A stretch of 64,000 nt of DNA from Candidatus Woesearchaeota archaeon. Lineage in GTDB: Archaea > Nanobdellota > Nanobdellia > Woesearchaeales > GW2011-AR4. The translations under genes were made by a program, and so were the position numbers. Where the stretch lies: assembly GCA_016185945.1 (NCBI GenBank), contig JACPMR010000006.1, forward strand, positions 1 to 64,000, written 5' to 3'. How positions within the stretch are numbered: the first letter of the stretch is position 1; every line of letters starts with the position of its first letter. The notes beneath the pieces were generated by a model, which was given only the letters and a program-made list of their open reading frames with translations, searched no databases and was not told the origin of the DNA. Below are positions 25,524-34,894 of the stretch, one piece after another.

Positions 25524-25680
25524 TTCAATCCGCCTTCGGCAAAGTTTAGTGCTCGAGTGACTTGTGAGCGAGTTCGCTGTTGCGTGCGAGAACGCTCGCA
25601 CGCTCGCGTTCAGGTCGAGCTCACTCGCATGCCACACGCTGTCCTGCCACGCGCTCCGCCTCGCCAATTTATACAATAAA
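25524..25680 (-). repeat. Type-2 element, GC-rich variant lacking the P1 hairpin
   Basis: Read on the minus strand it runs GGCGAGGCGGAGCG... to CGAGCACTAAACTTTG and ends GCCGAAGGCGGATTGAA. The interior is built from nested GC-rich palindromes, e.g. GCGTGCGAG-AACG-CTCGCACGC. The P1 hairpin of other copies is missing at its 5' end. It lies between divergent tatD and the deoxyhypusine synthase gene. Positions 25293-25523, left of it, show only AT-rich sequence with no feature I can support. Confidence 0.6.
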
Positions 25681-25702
25681 ACAATAAAATCCCAAACAAA
25701 AA

Positions 25703-26617
25703 ATGAAGCCAGTCAACCAAATAAAAATCAAAAAACAAATGTCGGTGAATGGATTAGTCAAACAAATGGGCTCTGCAGGGGTTTTGGGGGCAGGAAGATT
25801 GGGCAAGGCAGTCAATATCTGCGAGGCGATGATTAAGGACAAGCAATGCAAGGTTTTTCTTGGCTTGGCAGGTTCTCTTGTACCAGGAGGTATGAGGAAA
25901 ATAATAATTGATTTAATAGAAAACAAATGGGTTGATGTAGTTGTGACAACAGGCGCAACCTTAACTCATGACTTGGGAGAGGCGCTTGGCTACAGGCATT
26001 ATCAAGGCAGCGCAGATGCAAATGATGCGGAACTCCACAGAAAAGGGCTTGACAGGGTTTATGAATCATATATGCCGAACAAAATCTATGAAGGGATGGA
26101 AGGTTTCATTGCAAAAAATTTCAATAATTTCAAAGACAAAAAGTCAATTAATGGCTTATTGTGGGAGATTGGAAGATTAACTCCAAGCAAATCCATACTG
26201 AAATCCTGCTTTGAAAGCAAAATACCCATATTTTGCCCCGCTTTGTCTGATTCAGGAATCGGCTTGATGTTCTGGGGGCAGATTGCCAAAGGCAGAGCTA
26301 TTAAAACAAATGCATTTGAAGACATGAAAGAGATAATAGACATCGCATGGACTGCAAAAAGGACAGGGGTTATCTATTTTGGCGGCGGGGTTCCTAAAAA
26401 CTACATACAGCAGGCAATGCAGTTCTCGAAGAAGGCAGACTATGGAGTCCAAGTTACAATGGACAGGGCAGAGCCAGGCGGCTCTTCAGGAGCGGAGCTA
26501 AAAGAAGGCATTTCATGGGGCAAAATGAATCCAGATGCAAGATTTGTTGACTTAATCTGCGATTCAAACATTGCACTGCCGATTATTTTTGCTGCATTGA
26601 AAGAGAGGATAAAATAA
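25703..26617 (+). CDS. dys: Deoxyhypusine synthase
   Basis: Transfers the aminobutyl group of spermidine to a lysine of aIF5A, the first step of hypusine formation, using NAD. It has 304 residues. Recognisable blocks are GSAGVLGAGRLGKAV, VVTTGATLTHDLGEALG, PALSDSGIGLMFW, YFGGGVPKNYIQQA and ELKEGISWGKM, the last carrying the catalytic lysine region. Length is typical for archaeal members. A strictly archaeal/eukaryotic function, useful for placing the organism. Divergent from tatD across a type-2 element. Confidence 0.95.
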   Translation: MKPVNQIKIKKQMSVNGLVKQMGSAGVLGAGRLGKAVNICEAMIKDKQCKVFLGLAGSLVPGGMRKIIIDLIENKWVDVVVTTGATLTHDLGEALGYRHYQGSADANDAELHRKGLDRVYESYMPNKIYEGMEGFIAKNFNNFKDKKSINGLLWEIGRLTPSKSILKSCFESKIPIFCPALSDSGIGLMFWGQIAKGRAIKTNAFEDMKEIIDIAWTAKRTGVIYFGGGVPKNYIQQAMQFSKKADYGVQVTMDRAEPGGSSGAELKEGISWGKMNPDARFVDLICDSNIALPIIFAALKERIK

Positions 26618-26650
26618 AAGTTTAAAAATAGCTCCGATTTTGTACTTTGT

Positions 26651-27415
26651 ATGACTACAACACAACAAATCAAATCAATGAAAGGCAAGCAGAAAATAGT
26701 TATGCTTACTGCCTATGATTTTCCGACTGCAAGGTTAATGGATGACATAGTTGACATAATTCTTGTTGGCGACTCTCTTGGCATGGTTGTTCTGGGTTAT
26801 GAAAGCACAACAAAGGTTACAATGCAGGATATGATAAGTGCAACTGAAGCAGTTGCAAGAGGCGCAAAGAAAGCATTGATTGTTGGTGACATGCCAATTG
26901 GCACTTATGAAAATGAAAAAGAAGCACTGGAAAATGCAAAGCAGTTACTGAAAGCAGGTGCACATGCTGTGAAGATTGAAAACAAACCAGAGATTGCAGA
27001 ATTTCTTGTGAAAAAAGGTATTGAAGTCATGGGGCATATTGGCTTGACTCCGCAGACAATAACAAGCTTTAAAGTTCAAGGCAAAAACGAGGAGGATGCA
27101 AAAAGATTGATTGAATTGGCAAGGGCATGCGACAAAGCAGGTTGTTTTTCCATGGTACTTGAGTGTATTCCATTGAATCTAGCAAAAGTAATAACAAAAT
27201 CTATCTCAATCCCTACAATAGGCATCGGCGCAGGAATTCATTGCGATGGACAAGTTTTAGTCACTCATGACATACTGGGTTTGTTTGATGCTTTCAAGCC
27301 GAAGTTTGTAAAAAGGTATGCTGAAATTGGTAACGAAATGAAAAATGCATTTAAGAAGTATGCTGAGGAAGTCGGAAAAGGGAAGTTTCCAGATGATAAT
27401 CACTCATTTCATTAA
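26651..27415 (+). CDS. panB: 3-methyl-2-oxobutanoate hydroxymethyltransferase
   Basis: This 254-residue enzyme converts ketoisovalerate to ketopantoate with methylene-tetrahydrofolate, the committed step to pantothenate and CoA. Family motifs are VMLTAYDFPTARLMDD, ILVGDSLGMVVLGYEST (Mg-binding Asp), GHIGLTPQ and PTIGIGAGIHCDGQVLV. It follows dys by 33 bp in the same direction. No other pantothenate gene is nearby, which is notable for a lineage usually poor in cofactor synthesis. Confidence 0.94.
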   Translation: MTTTQQIKSMKGKQKIVMLTAYDFPTARLMDDIVDIILVGDSLGMVVLGYESTTKVTMQDMISATEAVARGAKKALIVGDMPIGTYENEKEALENAKQLLKAGAHAVKIENKPEIAEFLVKKGIEVMGHIGLTPQTITSFKVQGKNEEDAKRLIELARACDKAGCFSMVLECIPLNLAKVITKSISIPTIGIGAGIHCDGQVLVTHDILGLFDAFKPKFVKRYAEIGNEMKNAFKKYAEEVGKGKFPDDNHSFH

Positions 27416-28096
27416 TCACTTTTTCTTACAAATAAACATGCAATGATCCTTCTGAAACGGCTCAAGCTCCCTGTAATCAATAATTGTTAAATTTTTCTCC
27501 AGTTTTTCCTTAACTTCCCTGAATATCTGCTTTGGCTGCCTTGTAACATCAATGCTTCTTGCCTTGACTGCCAGCAAAGCATATCCATCATTTTTCAAAA
27601 ATAAATCAACATTCTTCATAAAAATATCAACTTGATTTTTCTGTGCAACATCCTGATAAACGAAATCGACAGCAGATATTCTTTCTTTTAAATTATCAAC
27701 TTTGTTGGCATCAGCCAAAATTGGAGCAATGTTTTTTCTTTTATAGCACAAAAATATCAAATCGCGCATTACCCTTGGCGCAACATCAACTGCAAAAATA
27801 AAGCCGTCATTGCCGACAATATCGGAAACGTGGCTTGCAGTTGTTCCAGACGCCGAGCCGAGATACAAAACAACATCGCCTCTCCTTAATCCGATATTTG
27901 GGCTTTCTTTCAGAATAGCCGCTGCAAGCTTGCTCTTGAAAGCATCCCATTCCCTGTATTCGACATTGTTTTCTTGTATAAGTTTTTCGCCATAAACATT
28001 GTTTCCAGCGGTTAAATTGACTGTGTAAAGCTGCTTTCTCTTTCCTTCAATAGCTTCATAAACCTCGAATATTTTTGACTGTTGGATTTTATTCAT
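27416..28096 (-). CDS. flpA: Fibrillarin, box C/D RNP 2'-O-methyltransferase
   Basis: SAM-dependent methyltransferase that, with Nop5 and L7Ae, modifies rRNA/tRNA guided by C/D sRNAs. About 226 residues from ATG 28096; the frame also opens at a TTG five codons upstream. Conserved blocks are YREWDAFKSKLAAAI, VLYLGSASGTTASHVSDI (SAM-binding), FAVDVAPRVMRDLI, VDFVYQDVAQ and LLAVKARSID. It lies 42 bp downstream of nop5 on the same strand, the usual archaeal operon. Confidence 0.95.
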   Translation of the reverse strand: MNKIQQSKIFEVYEAIEGKRKQLYTVNLTAGNNVYGEKLIQENNVEYREWDAFKSKLAAAILKESPNIGLRRGDVVLYLGSASGTTASHVSDIVGNDGFIFAVDVAPRVMRDLIFLCYKRKNIAPILADANKVDNLKERISAVDFVYQDVAQKNQVDIFMKNVDLFLKNDGYALLAVKARSIDVTRQPKQIFREVKEKLEKNLTIIDYRELEPFQKDHCMFICKKK

Positions 28097-28138
28097 AAAA
28101 TACAACCCCAAAATTTTGAAAAAATTTTGTTGTTTGAA

Positions 28139-29077
28139 TCATTTTTCAAACTTTTTCTCCAATTCCTTCCTTAATTTATCTCCAATAAATTTGCCCTGAA
28201 AGTAGTCAACTTTTACAGCAATAGATATTTTGTCAGCCAACGTCCTTGCAATCTTGCCGTGCATTTTGTTTGGCGCCTGCGCAATCAAAGGGTGGTGGAC
28301 AATAACACCATGCCTTGGCGGCTTTGCTCCTGTTTTCAAATGCCTGAACAAAGCAGTTTCTGCCCCTAGAATTTGAATCGTCGAGGCGGGCATCTCGCTT
28401 AATCTTTTCAAGCTGCCAGCACGCTCTATCAGTTTTGCTGCAACTGCAACTCCGCAAACTGCCTTTATGTTCTGACAAATTTCGTCCATTAGGGTTGAGA
28501 TATAGTTCAATTGCTCTTTCTTTAACTGGTACAAATCATATATCTGATGCGCCAAGCTTTTAATTGGCTCTGTATCCTCCTGTCCCAAATCAGCGCCCAT
28601 TGAATCATTTGGGTTTATTTTTAATTGATTCAGCAACTCGCTTTTCTCTTTCTCAAGAATTTCTTCGACAAATTTCTCATGATTTTGCACTGCAACAGAA
28701 AACTCCGGATTATGAAGCTCGTACCACTCTCTTAATTTTTTAATAAGGAGATTGATTGCTTTGTCCAATTCGTCAACAAGTTTAATGGAGTGTATAATCA
28801 AAATATCATTGGTTACGGAGTTTTTGACGTCGATTTTTGTCAATTGAATATTTTGACTGTAAAAATTATTAAAATATTTTCTATTCTTAAAGTGTAGCAA
28901 TATACTTTTCAATGCCTTTTCATCCAATTCTTTTAGATTTTTGTGTTTGTCTCTAATTTTTTCAATGAGGTTTTCCCTGCTTTTGTAACCGCCTATCTCT
29001 TTAAATAATGTTTCATCAACTACATCAAACTTATCATCAAATACAAATACTCCTATTACATTTGAAAAAATGTACAT
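28139..29077 (-). CDS. nop5: Nop5 (Nop56/58-like), box C/D RNP scaffold
   Basis: Scaffold of the C/D sRNP. The protein has 312 residues: an N-terminal fibrillarin-binding domain, a central coiled coil (about 100-190), and the Nop domain with ETALFRHLKTGAKPPRHG near 253-270 followed by HPLIAQAPNKMHGKIAR, which contact L7Ae and the k-turn. Residues AGSLKRLSEMPASTIQILGA are diagnostic. Slightly shorter than many homologs. It is upstream of fibrillarin in one operon. Confidence 0.95.
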   Translation of the reverse strand: MYIFSNVIGVFVFDDKFDVVDETLFKEIGGYKSRENLIEKIRDKHKNLKELDEKALKSILLHFKNRKYFNNFYSQNIQLTKIDVKNSVTNDILIIHSIKLVDELDKAINLLIKKLREWYELHNPEFSVAVQNHEKFVEEILEKEKSELLNQLKINPNDSMGADLGQEDTEPIKSLAHQIYDLYQLKKEQLNYISTLMDEICQNIKAVCGVAVAAKLIERAGSLKRLSEMPASTIQILGAETALFRHLKTGAKPPRHGVIVHHPLIAQAPNKMHGKIARTLADKISIAVKVDYFQGKFIGDKLRKELEKKFEK

Positions 29078-29104
29078 ATCAAATAGAGATAGTCATTGTT
29101 TTTT

Positions 29105-29162
29105 AAAGATGTCGGAAATCAAAGATTTCCGATCACTTCAAAAATCTATGGATTTTTTCCAG
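29105..29162. repeat. Short palindromes resembling inserts in the type-2 elements
   Basis: CGGAAATC-AAA-GATTTCCG is a near-perfect hairpin, followed by AAAAATCTATGGATTTTT. Almost the same AAAAATCTATGATTTTT unit sits inside the type-2 element at 55762-55933, together with a TCGAAAATC/GATTTTCGA hairpin. It probably represents independent copies of small palindromic units. It lies in the nop5/cutA divergent spacer. Confidence 0.5.
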
Positions 29163-29215
29163 TAGCGGGAAAATAGACAATAAACTTAATAAACAACAAA
29201 GAAAATCATTTACTC

Positions 29216-29518
29216 ATGGCACTCGCTTACATAACTTGCAAAGACAAAAAGGAAGCGGAAAAAATCTCAATCCGTTTGCTAAAGAAAAGATTAATAGCGT
29301 GCGCAAACATATTTCCAATAAAAAGTATGTACTGGTGGGAAGGAAAAATTGTCAACGATAACGAGCATGTCATAATAGCCAAAACAAATGAAAAAAATTT
29401 CAAGAAATTGGAAAATGAAGCCAGAAAACTGCATTCTTACCAGATTCCATGCATCTTAAAAATTAATGCAAATGCGAACAAGGATTATGATGAATGGGCG
29501 AATAAGGAATTAAATTAA
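29216..29518 (+). CDS. cutA: CutA1 family protein
   Basis: This 100-residue ferredoxin-like trimer-forming protein matches the CutA1 pattern: YITCKDKKEAEKISIRLL, LIACANIFPIKSMYWWEGKI, EHVIIAKTNEKNF, and HSYQIPCILKI near the C-terminus. Historically linked to copper tolerance, but the biochemical role remains unclear. Its end overlaps the convergent EamA transporter gene by a few bases. Confidence 0.92.
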   Translation: MALAYITCKDKKEAEKISIRLLKKRLIACANIFPIKSMYWWEGKIVNDNEHVIIAKTNEKNFKKLENEARKLHSYQIPCILKINANANKDYDEWANKELN

Positions 29519-30456
29519 TATCCAAAAAGTATTGTCTTTATTCTTTTTGCAAAATTCTTTGAAACCAGAAACAATCTTTCTATTGAGTAAGTTGAGATAA
29601 AAGCCGAAATCAAAATCAATAAGCCTCCAAAAATAATTTTAATCTGGGGTGTTTCTTTAAGCACGATAAAAGAAAGAAAAACTCCAATTATCGGTCCCAA
29701 AAGCAGTACTATGCTCGATGTTGAGGATTTGACGTATGGCGCAGTATAGCTTAATAATGTGTATGGTATCAAGGTTGAAAAAATGGATATGATTAAAAGA
29801 AGCGCCAAGTGATACAATGTCACGTTAAAGAATGTTGCCGGCTTTCCATAAGCGAAAAATAGAGGGAGCAGCATTGCAGAGTTAAGAAGAAAAATCCAGT
29901 ATGTTTTTTTGTAATGGCTGGTTGTTACAGAGTACCTGTTCATCACTATGTAGCCAGCCCACAACAATGCTGACAATAGAACCATAGCTTCGCCCAAAAA
30001 AGCATCTGATTTTATATTGATTTTGTTCAAGAACATTACAGCAACGCCCAACAAGCTCAGCAGAGTTGCAGTAATATCCGTAAATGTTATTCTTTCTTTA
30101 AGGAACAAATGCGCAAGAAGCAAGGACATGATTGGGTACGTCAAAAACAATAGTATTGCCTTGTTCACATCTATATAATACAATGCCTGGAAAAACAATA
30201 CCATATCTGCAACTAGCAGAAATGAAAGTACGAAAAAGTGCTTAAATTCTTCCTTATTGACAGATATCAATTCTTTAAAGCTTGTTTTGCCAAGCAACTG
30301 CAAAATTATAGGAAAAGTTAGTATCAAAAACATGAATCTGAAAGCAAGAACTCCTACAGGGGTGATTGTAGCAATTAATAATTTCGTCAGTATCGCAGTG
30401 AATCCAAACAATGAAGATGCTATAAAAACCATGAATACGGGGGATTTCTTGGGCAT
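29515..30456 (-). CDS. EamA/DMT superfamily transporter (10 TM)
   Basis: The 313 residues show ten hydrophobic segments arranged as two EamA repeats; the second repeat begins near residue 152 (LGEAMVLLSALLWAGYIVMNR). The drug/metabolite transporter fold is clear (PIMSLLLAHLFLKERITFTDITA; SIVLLLGPIIGVFLSFIVLKE, each repeat's final two helices). The substrate is unpredictable. It is convergent with cutA. Confidence 0.87.
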   Translation of the reverse strand: MPKKSPVFMVFIASSLFGFTAILTKLLIATITPVGVLAFRFMFLILTFPIILQLLGKTSFKELISVNKEEFKHFFVLSFLLVADMVLFFQALYYIDVNKAILLFLTYPIMSLLLAHLFLKERITFTDITATLLSLLGVAVMFLNKINIKSDAFLGEAMVLLSALLWAGYIVMNRYSVTTSHYKKTYWIFLLNSAMLLPLFFAYGKPATFFNVTLYHLALLLIISIFSTLIPYTLLSYTAPYVKSSTSSIVLLLGPIIGVFLSFIVLKETPQIKIIFGGLLILISAFISTYSIERLFLVSKNFAKRIKTILFGY

Positions 30457-30560
30457 GATTAGGGATGTTTTTAATGGTAATATAAAAATGTTGCAGAATT
30501 AACTTAAGTTCCCCCCAATGCCATTAATTTTATATACCTCATATACGCCAATTAATCCAA

Positions 30561-32051
30561 ATGAACATTATTAAGTTATTTAATGAAGAAATAAATAATA
30601 AAATAACTTGGGTTATATTTATTATTATCCTTTCTTTATTTTTTTTAGTTCAAACCACAACACGGCTGCATACTTTTGAGATTACTGATGAATATAGCTA
30701 TTATTATGAAGCTAAGCTAATGGCCGAAGGCGCAGTTCCTTACAAAGATTTCATCTTTGTTCATCCTCCGCTGAGATTATACCTTTTGTTCTTAATAGGC
30801 AAGTTATTTGGCTTTCAAGTTGCGACTTTAAAGCTGCTTCCATTATTTACTGTTGTTATAGGGGTATTTTTTATATTTAAATTATTAAAAGAATTTTTTG
30901 GCAATTTCGAAGCGCTGATTGGTACTATTATCTTTCTCTCTTCAGGCGATATATCCTGGTGGAGTACAATATCTGTTGGGATTATGGAGGCGTTATCATT
31001 TAGTGTTGTTGGGATGTATTTTTTATTGAAGAAAAAATATCTTCTTGGCGGATTTATATTTGGTCTGGCTGTCCTTATTCAAACTTATTCGTTCCCGATA
31101 TTTGCCGCATTATTATTGTATACCTCATTTGAATTTGAAGGAAAAAACTTAAAATTTAAGTATAAAAGGGCGTATAAAACCGTATTAGGATTTTTAATAA
31201 TTTTTATCTCTGTAATTATATTATTTACTATAATCTCAAATAATACATACATAAAACAAGTTTATATTACCCATTTTTTAAAATCGCCATATGATAAAAC
31301 AGCATCCGATTATGGAACAAAAATTGACTCTTTCTTGTATAACTATAATTCAAATAAACTTCTTTTTCTTTTGCCTATTTTCTTTTTATTCACTAAAAAA
31401 AGGAAGGAGCTTATCCCTTTTTTACTTGTAACTTTATTTTTGGTTCTTTTCCTTTTTTCACTTAAAAAATTGATTTTTTACTATTTTTTTATGACTTACC
31501 CGATTTTAGCGATTGTTGGATCTGCATCTCTGACGGGATTTTTTAAGAAATTCAAATTTGGCTCTAGTATAATGTTGATATTGGTTTTGCTTCTTTTAAC
31601 AAAATTATTTTTGATGCCATCTTTAAGTTCTACATACAATAAATATACTTCTCCAACGAAGCCTATAGAAGAATGGGACACGCTCAATATAATCGCATCT
31701 CACATTAAAAATTCTACAAGTGAAGAAGAATTAATTTATGGTGCTGGTGATTTATTTATCCCCGTCATTGCACTTTTATCGGATAGAAAAATTGCTGGAA
31801 ATTACGTAGAACTTAGAGAAGAACATTTTAAACTTGGGCTACTAGATCTCGATGTAATGATTAATGACCTACAAAATTTGATAAAACAAAGAAAACTAAA
31901 ATATTTAATTTATTATCAATGGTATGGGCGCTCTACTTATATAGATAGTCATCCAGCATATATAAAAAATGTTTTAGGGCAATGCGACGACCTCATGGGA
32001 AGAGAAATTAAAAATCGTCAGGATAGATTTGTAATTTTGCAATGTTACTAA
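30561..32051 (+). CDS. GT-C fold membrane glycosyltransferase (PMT/ArnT-like, GT39 type)
   Basis: This 496-residue multi-pass protein has about 10 TM helices. The first extracellular loop carries the acidic motif ITDEYSYYYEAKLMAEG (Asp-Glu near 41-42), followed by YKDFIFVHPPLRLYLLFLIG, the pattern of dolichyl-phosphate-sugar transferases of the PMT_2/GT39 clan. A C-terminal soluble domain of about 120 residues follows the last TM. It probably moves a sugar from a lipid carrier to a surface acceptor. Confidence 0.8.
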   Translation: MNIIKLFNEEINNKITWVIFIIILSLFFLVQTTTRLHTFEITDEYSYYYEAKLMAEGAVPYKDFIFVHPPLRLYLLFLIGKLFGFQVATLKLLPLFTVVIGVFFIFKLLKEFFGNFEALIGTIIFLSSGDISWWSTISVGIMEALSFSVVGMYFLLKKKYLLGGFIFGLAVLIQTYSFPIFAALLLYTSFEFEGKNLKFKYKRAYKTVLGFLIIFISVIILFTIISNNTYIKQVYITHFLKSPYDKTASDYGTKIDSFLYNYNSNKLLFLLPIFFLFTKKRKELIPFLLVTLFLVLFLFSLKKLIFYYFFMTYPILAIVGSASLTGFFKKFKFGSSIMLILVLLLLTKLFLMPSLSSTYNKYTSPTKPIEEWDTLNIIASHIKNSTSEEELIYGAGDLFIPVIALLSDRKIAGNYVELREEHFKLGLLDLDVMINDLQNLIKQRKLKYLIYYQWYGRSTYIDSHPAYIKNVLGQCDDLMGREIKNRQDRFVILQCY

Positions 32052-32124
32052 AATTAGATGATTCTAAATTATATTCATTAGATTTTTCATAAACTATTTA
32101 AATAGCGTAATATATAAAAGAGGT

Positions 32125-33804
32125 ATGTCTTTTGGAAAAGAGGTGCGTGATATAAAGCGGCTTAATGAGATACTTCTTGTGCTATTCGAAGAAGGCTTTG
32201 GCTTTTTGCTTGATAGGATAAAGCTTAAGCAACATGTTCCTGTAACAAAAAGATTGAAGTCCAAGCTTAGAAAAGACGAAGAAAAAAAGCCCGAAGTGCG
32301 GCTTAGAAAAACCTTGGAAAGATTAGGGCCTACTTTCATTAAATTCGGGCAGCTGTTGAGCGTGAGGCCTGACTTGATACCCAAGGAGTACTCAAAAGAG
32401 CTTGAAAAGCTGCAGGACAAAGTTCCGGAGTTTCCTTTCAGCGAGGTAAAGTCAACCATAGAGAAAGGGTTTGGCAAGAGCATCGAGCATCTCTTTATTC
32501 ACTTTGAAAAAAAGCCGATTGCCTCTGCTTCCATAAGTCAGGTTCACAAGGCTATTCTGAAAACAGGCGACAAGGTTGCTGTCAAGGTTCAAAGGCCAAA
32601 TGTCAGGCAGGCAATGGAAACCGATATAGAGATAATGCTTTACTTTGCAAGCCTACTTGAAAAGTATGTTGAAAAAATTAGAAGGTTCAAGCCAGCCAGG
32701 ATTGTAAACGAGTTCAAGGAATGGACGGAAAAAGAGCTCGATTTCAGGTTGGAGGCAAGGAATGCAAAAAGATTCGCGCAAAACTTCAAGGGGAGCAAAA
32801 CCGTACACATCCCAAAAGTTTATGATGAGCTAACAGGCGAAAAGGTTCTGACTTTGGAATTTATTGAGGGCATTGAACTTCACAACCTAAATGAAATCAG
32901 AAAAAGGAAAATTGATTTCAATCATGTTATAAAAAATGGCTTTGAAGCGATAATGACTCAGGTTTTTGTGCATGGAATATTCCATGCAGATCCTCATCCT
33001 GGAAACATAATTATAATGCAGCACAATAAAATTGCATTTGTTGACTTTGGCATTGTCGGTTATTTTGATGACAGCCTAAAGAATAAATGTATAGATTTTC
33101 TGTATGGAATTGCAGAGCAGGATGAAGAGCTGCTCATGGAAACTTTAGTAAGCATGGGAATGGAAAGCGACGACATAGATTACGAGCAACTTAAATCCGA
33201 CATTGGACTTATAATACAGCCTCTGCAAAGTGCGTCGCTCAAAGAATTAAAAATCAGCAAGGTTATTGAGGAGATAATTGAAATCGGCTTGAGGCATAAG
33301 GTAAAAGTGCCTGCCCCATTTGTGCTTTTTGGCAAAACAATAGTAACTCTTGAAGGCGTTGCTCTTGAGTACAATCCAGACTTCAAGTTCATAGAAACTT
33401 CAAAGCCATTCATAGAAAAGCTTGTTAGGAAAAGAGCAAGCCCCTTGCTTATTTGGAAAAGGTTGGTGCATGATTTGCACAAGTACAGAAGATTTGCAGA
33501 GGAATTCCCAATAAAAGCTGAGCGCGCCCTTGACAAAATTCAAAAAGGAACTATGAAAGTTGACATTGAGGATACAGACATAAAGAAATTGGCTCTGGAA
33601 ATCGACAGAAGCAGCAATAGAGTGGCTTACGGGCTTTTGATAGCTTCATTGCTCATAACATCGGCGATATTGTTTCAGGTTGAAAAAGGCCCTGCAATCC
33701 TAGGCGTTCCTTTCCTTTCCTTCATTAGTTTCGTTTTTGCTGTATTGTTCATGTTAGCGCTTTTGGTGTCTATAGTAAGAGAAAAATTCAGGCATTGGCA
33801 ATAA
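32125..33804 (+). CDS. UbiB/ABC1/ADCK family atypical kinase
   Basis: The protein has 559 residues. The family KxGQ motif appears as FIKFGQLLSVRPD (near 73-85); the Ala-rich loop is ASASISQVHKA; the ATP-lysine is in VAVKVQRP; catalytic HADPHPGNIII and metal-binding VDFGIVGYF follow. Two TM helices close the protein (about 495-555). In bacteria and mitochondria such proteins support isoprenoid-quinone or lipid metabolism; the archaeal role is unknown. It begins a three-gene run with a phasin-like protein and a DUF457 membrane protein. Confidence 0.9.
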   Translation: MSFGKEVRDIKRLNEILLVLFEEGFGFLLDRIKLKQHVPVTKRLKSKLRKDEEKKPEVRLRKTLERLGPTFIKFGQLLSVRPDLIPKEYSKELEKLQDKVPEFPFSEVKSTIEKGFGKSIEHLFIHFEKKPIASASISQVHKAILKTGDKVAVKVQRPNVRQAMETDIEIMLYFASLLEKYVEKIRRFKPARIVNEFKEWTEKELDFRLEARNAKRFAQNFKGSKTVHIPKVYDELTGEKVLTLEFIEGIELHNLNEIRKRKIDFNHVIKNGFEAIMTQVFVHGIFHADPHPGNIIIMQHNKIAFVDFGIVGYFDDSLKNKCIDFLYGIAEQDEELLMETLVSMGMESDDIDYEQLKSDIGLIIQPLQSASLKELKISKVIEEIIEIGLRHKVKVPAPFVLFGKTIVTLEGVALEYNPDFKFIETSKPFIEKLVRKRASPLLIWKRLVHDLHKYRRFAEEFPIKAERALDKIQKGTMKVDIEDTDIKKLALEIDRSSNRVAYGLLIASLLITSAILFQVEKGPAILGVPFLSFISFVFAVLFMLALLVSIVREKFRHWQ

Positions 33805-33805
33805 A

Positions 33806-34111
33806 ATGAGGCATTTAATAAAGAAAAGCATTTTGCTCGGCTTAGGAGTAGCGTCTTTGACAAAGGAAAGGATAGACAAGCTTGTTGCAGAATTTGTAAG
33901 AAGAAAGGTTATAACAACAAAAGACGGCAAATGGGTTGCAAGGAAGGTTTTAGGTGAGATAGCCAAAAACAAGAAAAGACTTGAAAAGCTTGCAAAGCTC
34001 CAAGCAGAAGTGCTGGAGATAAGTGCAAAGTCTATTGAGAGGAGGCTTGTAAAGAGAGGAAAGAAAACAGCTAAGAAAATCCTCAGAATGGCTGCAAAAG
34101 AGTTGAGATAA
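33806..34111 (+). CDS. Phasin-like small basic protein
   Basis: This 101-residue protein is very Lys/Arg-rich and helical. The start (ILLGLGVASLTKERIDKLVAEF) matches the LGxxxLTKEK pattern of phasin-like proteins found beside UbiB genes in many bacteria. It begins 1 bp after the ubiB-like stop and shares TAATG with the next gene, so the three are surely co-translated. It probably partners or regulates the UbiB-like kinase (inferred from context). Confidence 0.65.
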   Translation: MRHLIKKSILLGLGVASLTKERIDKLVAEFVRRKVITTKDGKWVARKVLGEIAKNKKRLEKLAKLQAEVLEISAKSIERRLVKRGKKTAKKILRMAAKELR

Positions 34112-34617
34112 TGCCACAGGCAGTAGTACATGTTTTGTTTACAATAATTGTACTGGACTTGTTTAGGGACCATTTTCTGAAAAATAAGAAAAGATTGCCT
34201 TTGCACTATGTCTTTATCGGAGGCATTGCCGGTTTGTTGCCGGATATTGACATACCTTTGTTTTGGCTGCTGAATAACTTTTTGAGCCTTAATGTCACGT
34301 GGTTTCACAGGATTTTTACCCATACATTTTTCTTTGTTTTGATATTTTTGTTTATATCCTTGATTTACTTTGATTTTAACAGAAAAGTAAGCAAGCTTTT
34401 TGCAATAATCACATTTGGGGTTGCATTCCACATCTTTCTTGACTGGTTGTTGGTGGGGGGTGTTGCGCCACTCTATCCATTTTCTGACAGAGTATACGGC
34501 TTGAATTTGATTGGAAGATTAAATCTCCCATTAGCTATAGAGGGCCTAGAAGCGATTGTTTTGCTCTGGTGGCTCTGGCACGAAGAAAAAACTCATAAGA
34601 TAAGCGACTTTATTTAA
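34111..34617 (+). CDS. Membrane-bound metal-dependent hydrolase (YdjM/DUF457 family)
   Basis: The 168 residues contain four to five TM helices and the family's His/Asp pattern: PQAVVHVLF at the start, GLLPDIDIPLFW near 48, WFHRIFTHTFFF near 67, and AFHIFLDWLLVGGVAPLYPF near 108. These potential metal ligands are all present. Its function is unknown in any organism. Start codon overlaps the previous stop. Confidence 0.85.
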   Translation: MPQAVVHVLFTIIVLDLFRDHFLKNKKRLPLHYVFIGGIAGLLPDIDIPLFWLLNNFLSLNVTWFHRIFTHTFFFVLIFLFISLIYFDFNRKVSKLFAIITFGVAFHIFLDWLLVGGVAPLYPFSDRVYGLNLIGRLNLPLAIEGLEAIVLLWWLWHEEKTHKISDFI

Positions 34618-34859
34618 AACCCAGAATTCCTCATTAACCTTGCAATCAAAGCTCCAAGCAATACAATTCCAATTGCTGTGAATACATTGCTTTTTTTCTT
34701 GTTTCGGGTATAAACTACAAAGCCAGCCAGAAGAACTCCAACAATCAATGAAAACAATCTCCATCCATTGCTTAGGTTTCTGTAAAAAAGATACCATTCC
34801 ACCAAAGCAACAGGAACTGAAACAACAAGGATTAAATTCCAGTTATAGTTTTCTTCCAT
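34614..34859 (-). CDS. Small three-TM membrane protein
   Basis: This 81-residue protein has hydrophobic segments near residues 6-23, 33-50 and 57-73 with a basic loop (YTRNKKKSN). No family is recognised. It is convergent with the DUF457 gene (4-bp overlap) and followed upstream by a type-2 element. Confidence 0.58.
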   Translation of the reverse strand: MEENYNWNLILVVSVPVALVEWYLFYRNLSNGWRLFSLIVGVLLAGFVVYTRNKKKSNVFTAIGIVLLGALIARLMRNSGF

Positions 34860-34894
34860 TTTGGTTTGGTGAGTTTTATTGTTGTATTTTTAAT

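Noticed and set aside
25564-25836. Open frame over the GC-rich stretch before deoxyhypusine synthase
   Set aside because: It covers the type-2 element and overlaps the real dys gene in another frame; Cys/Ser/Ala-rich translation of palindromes.
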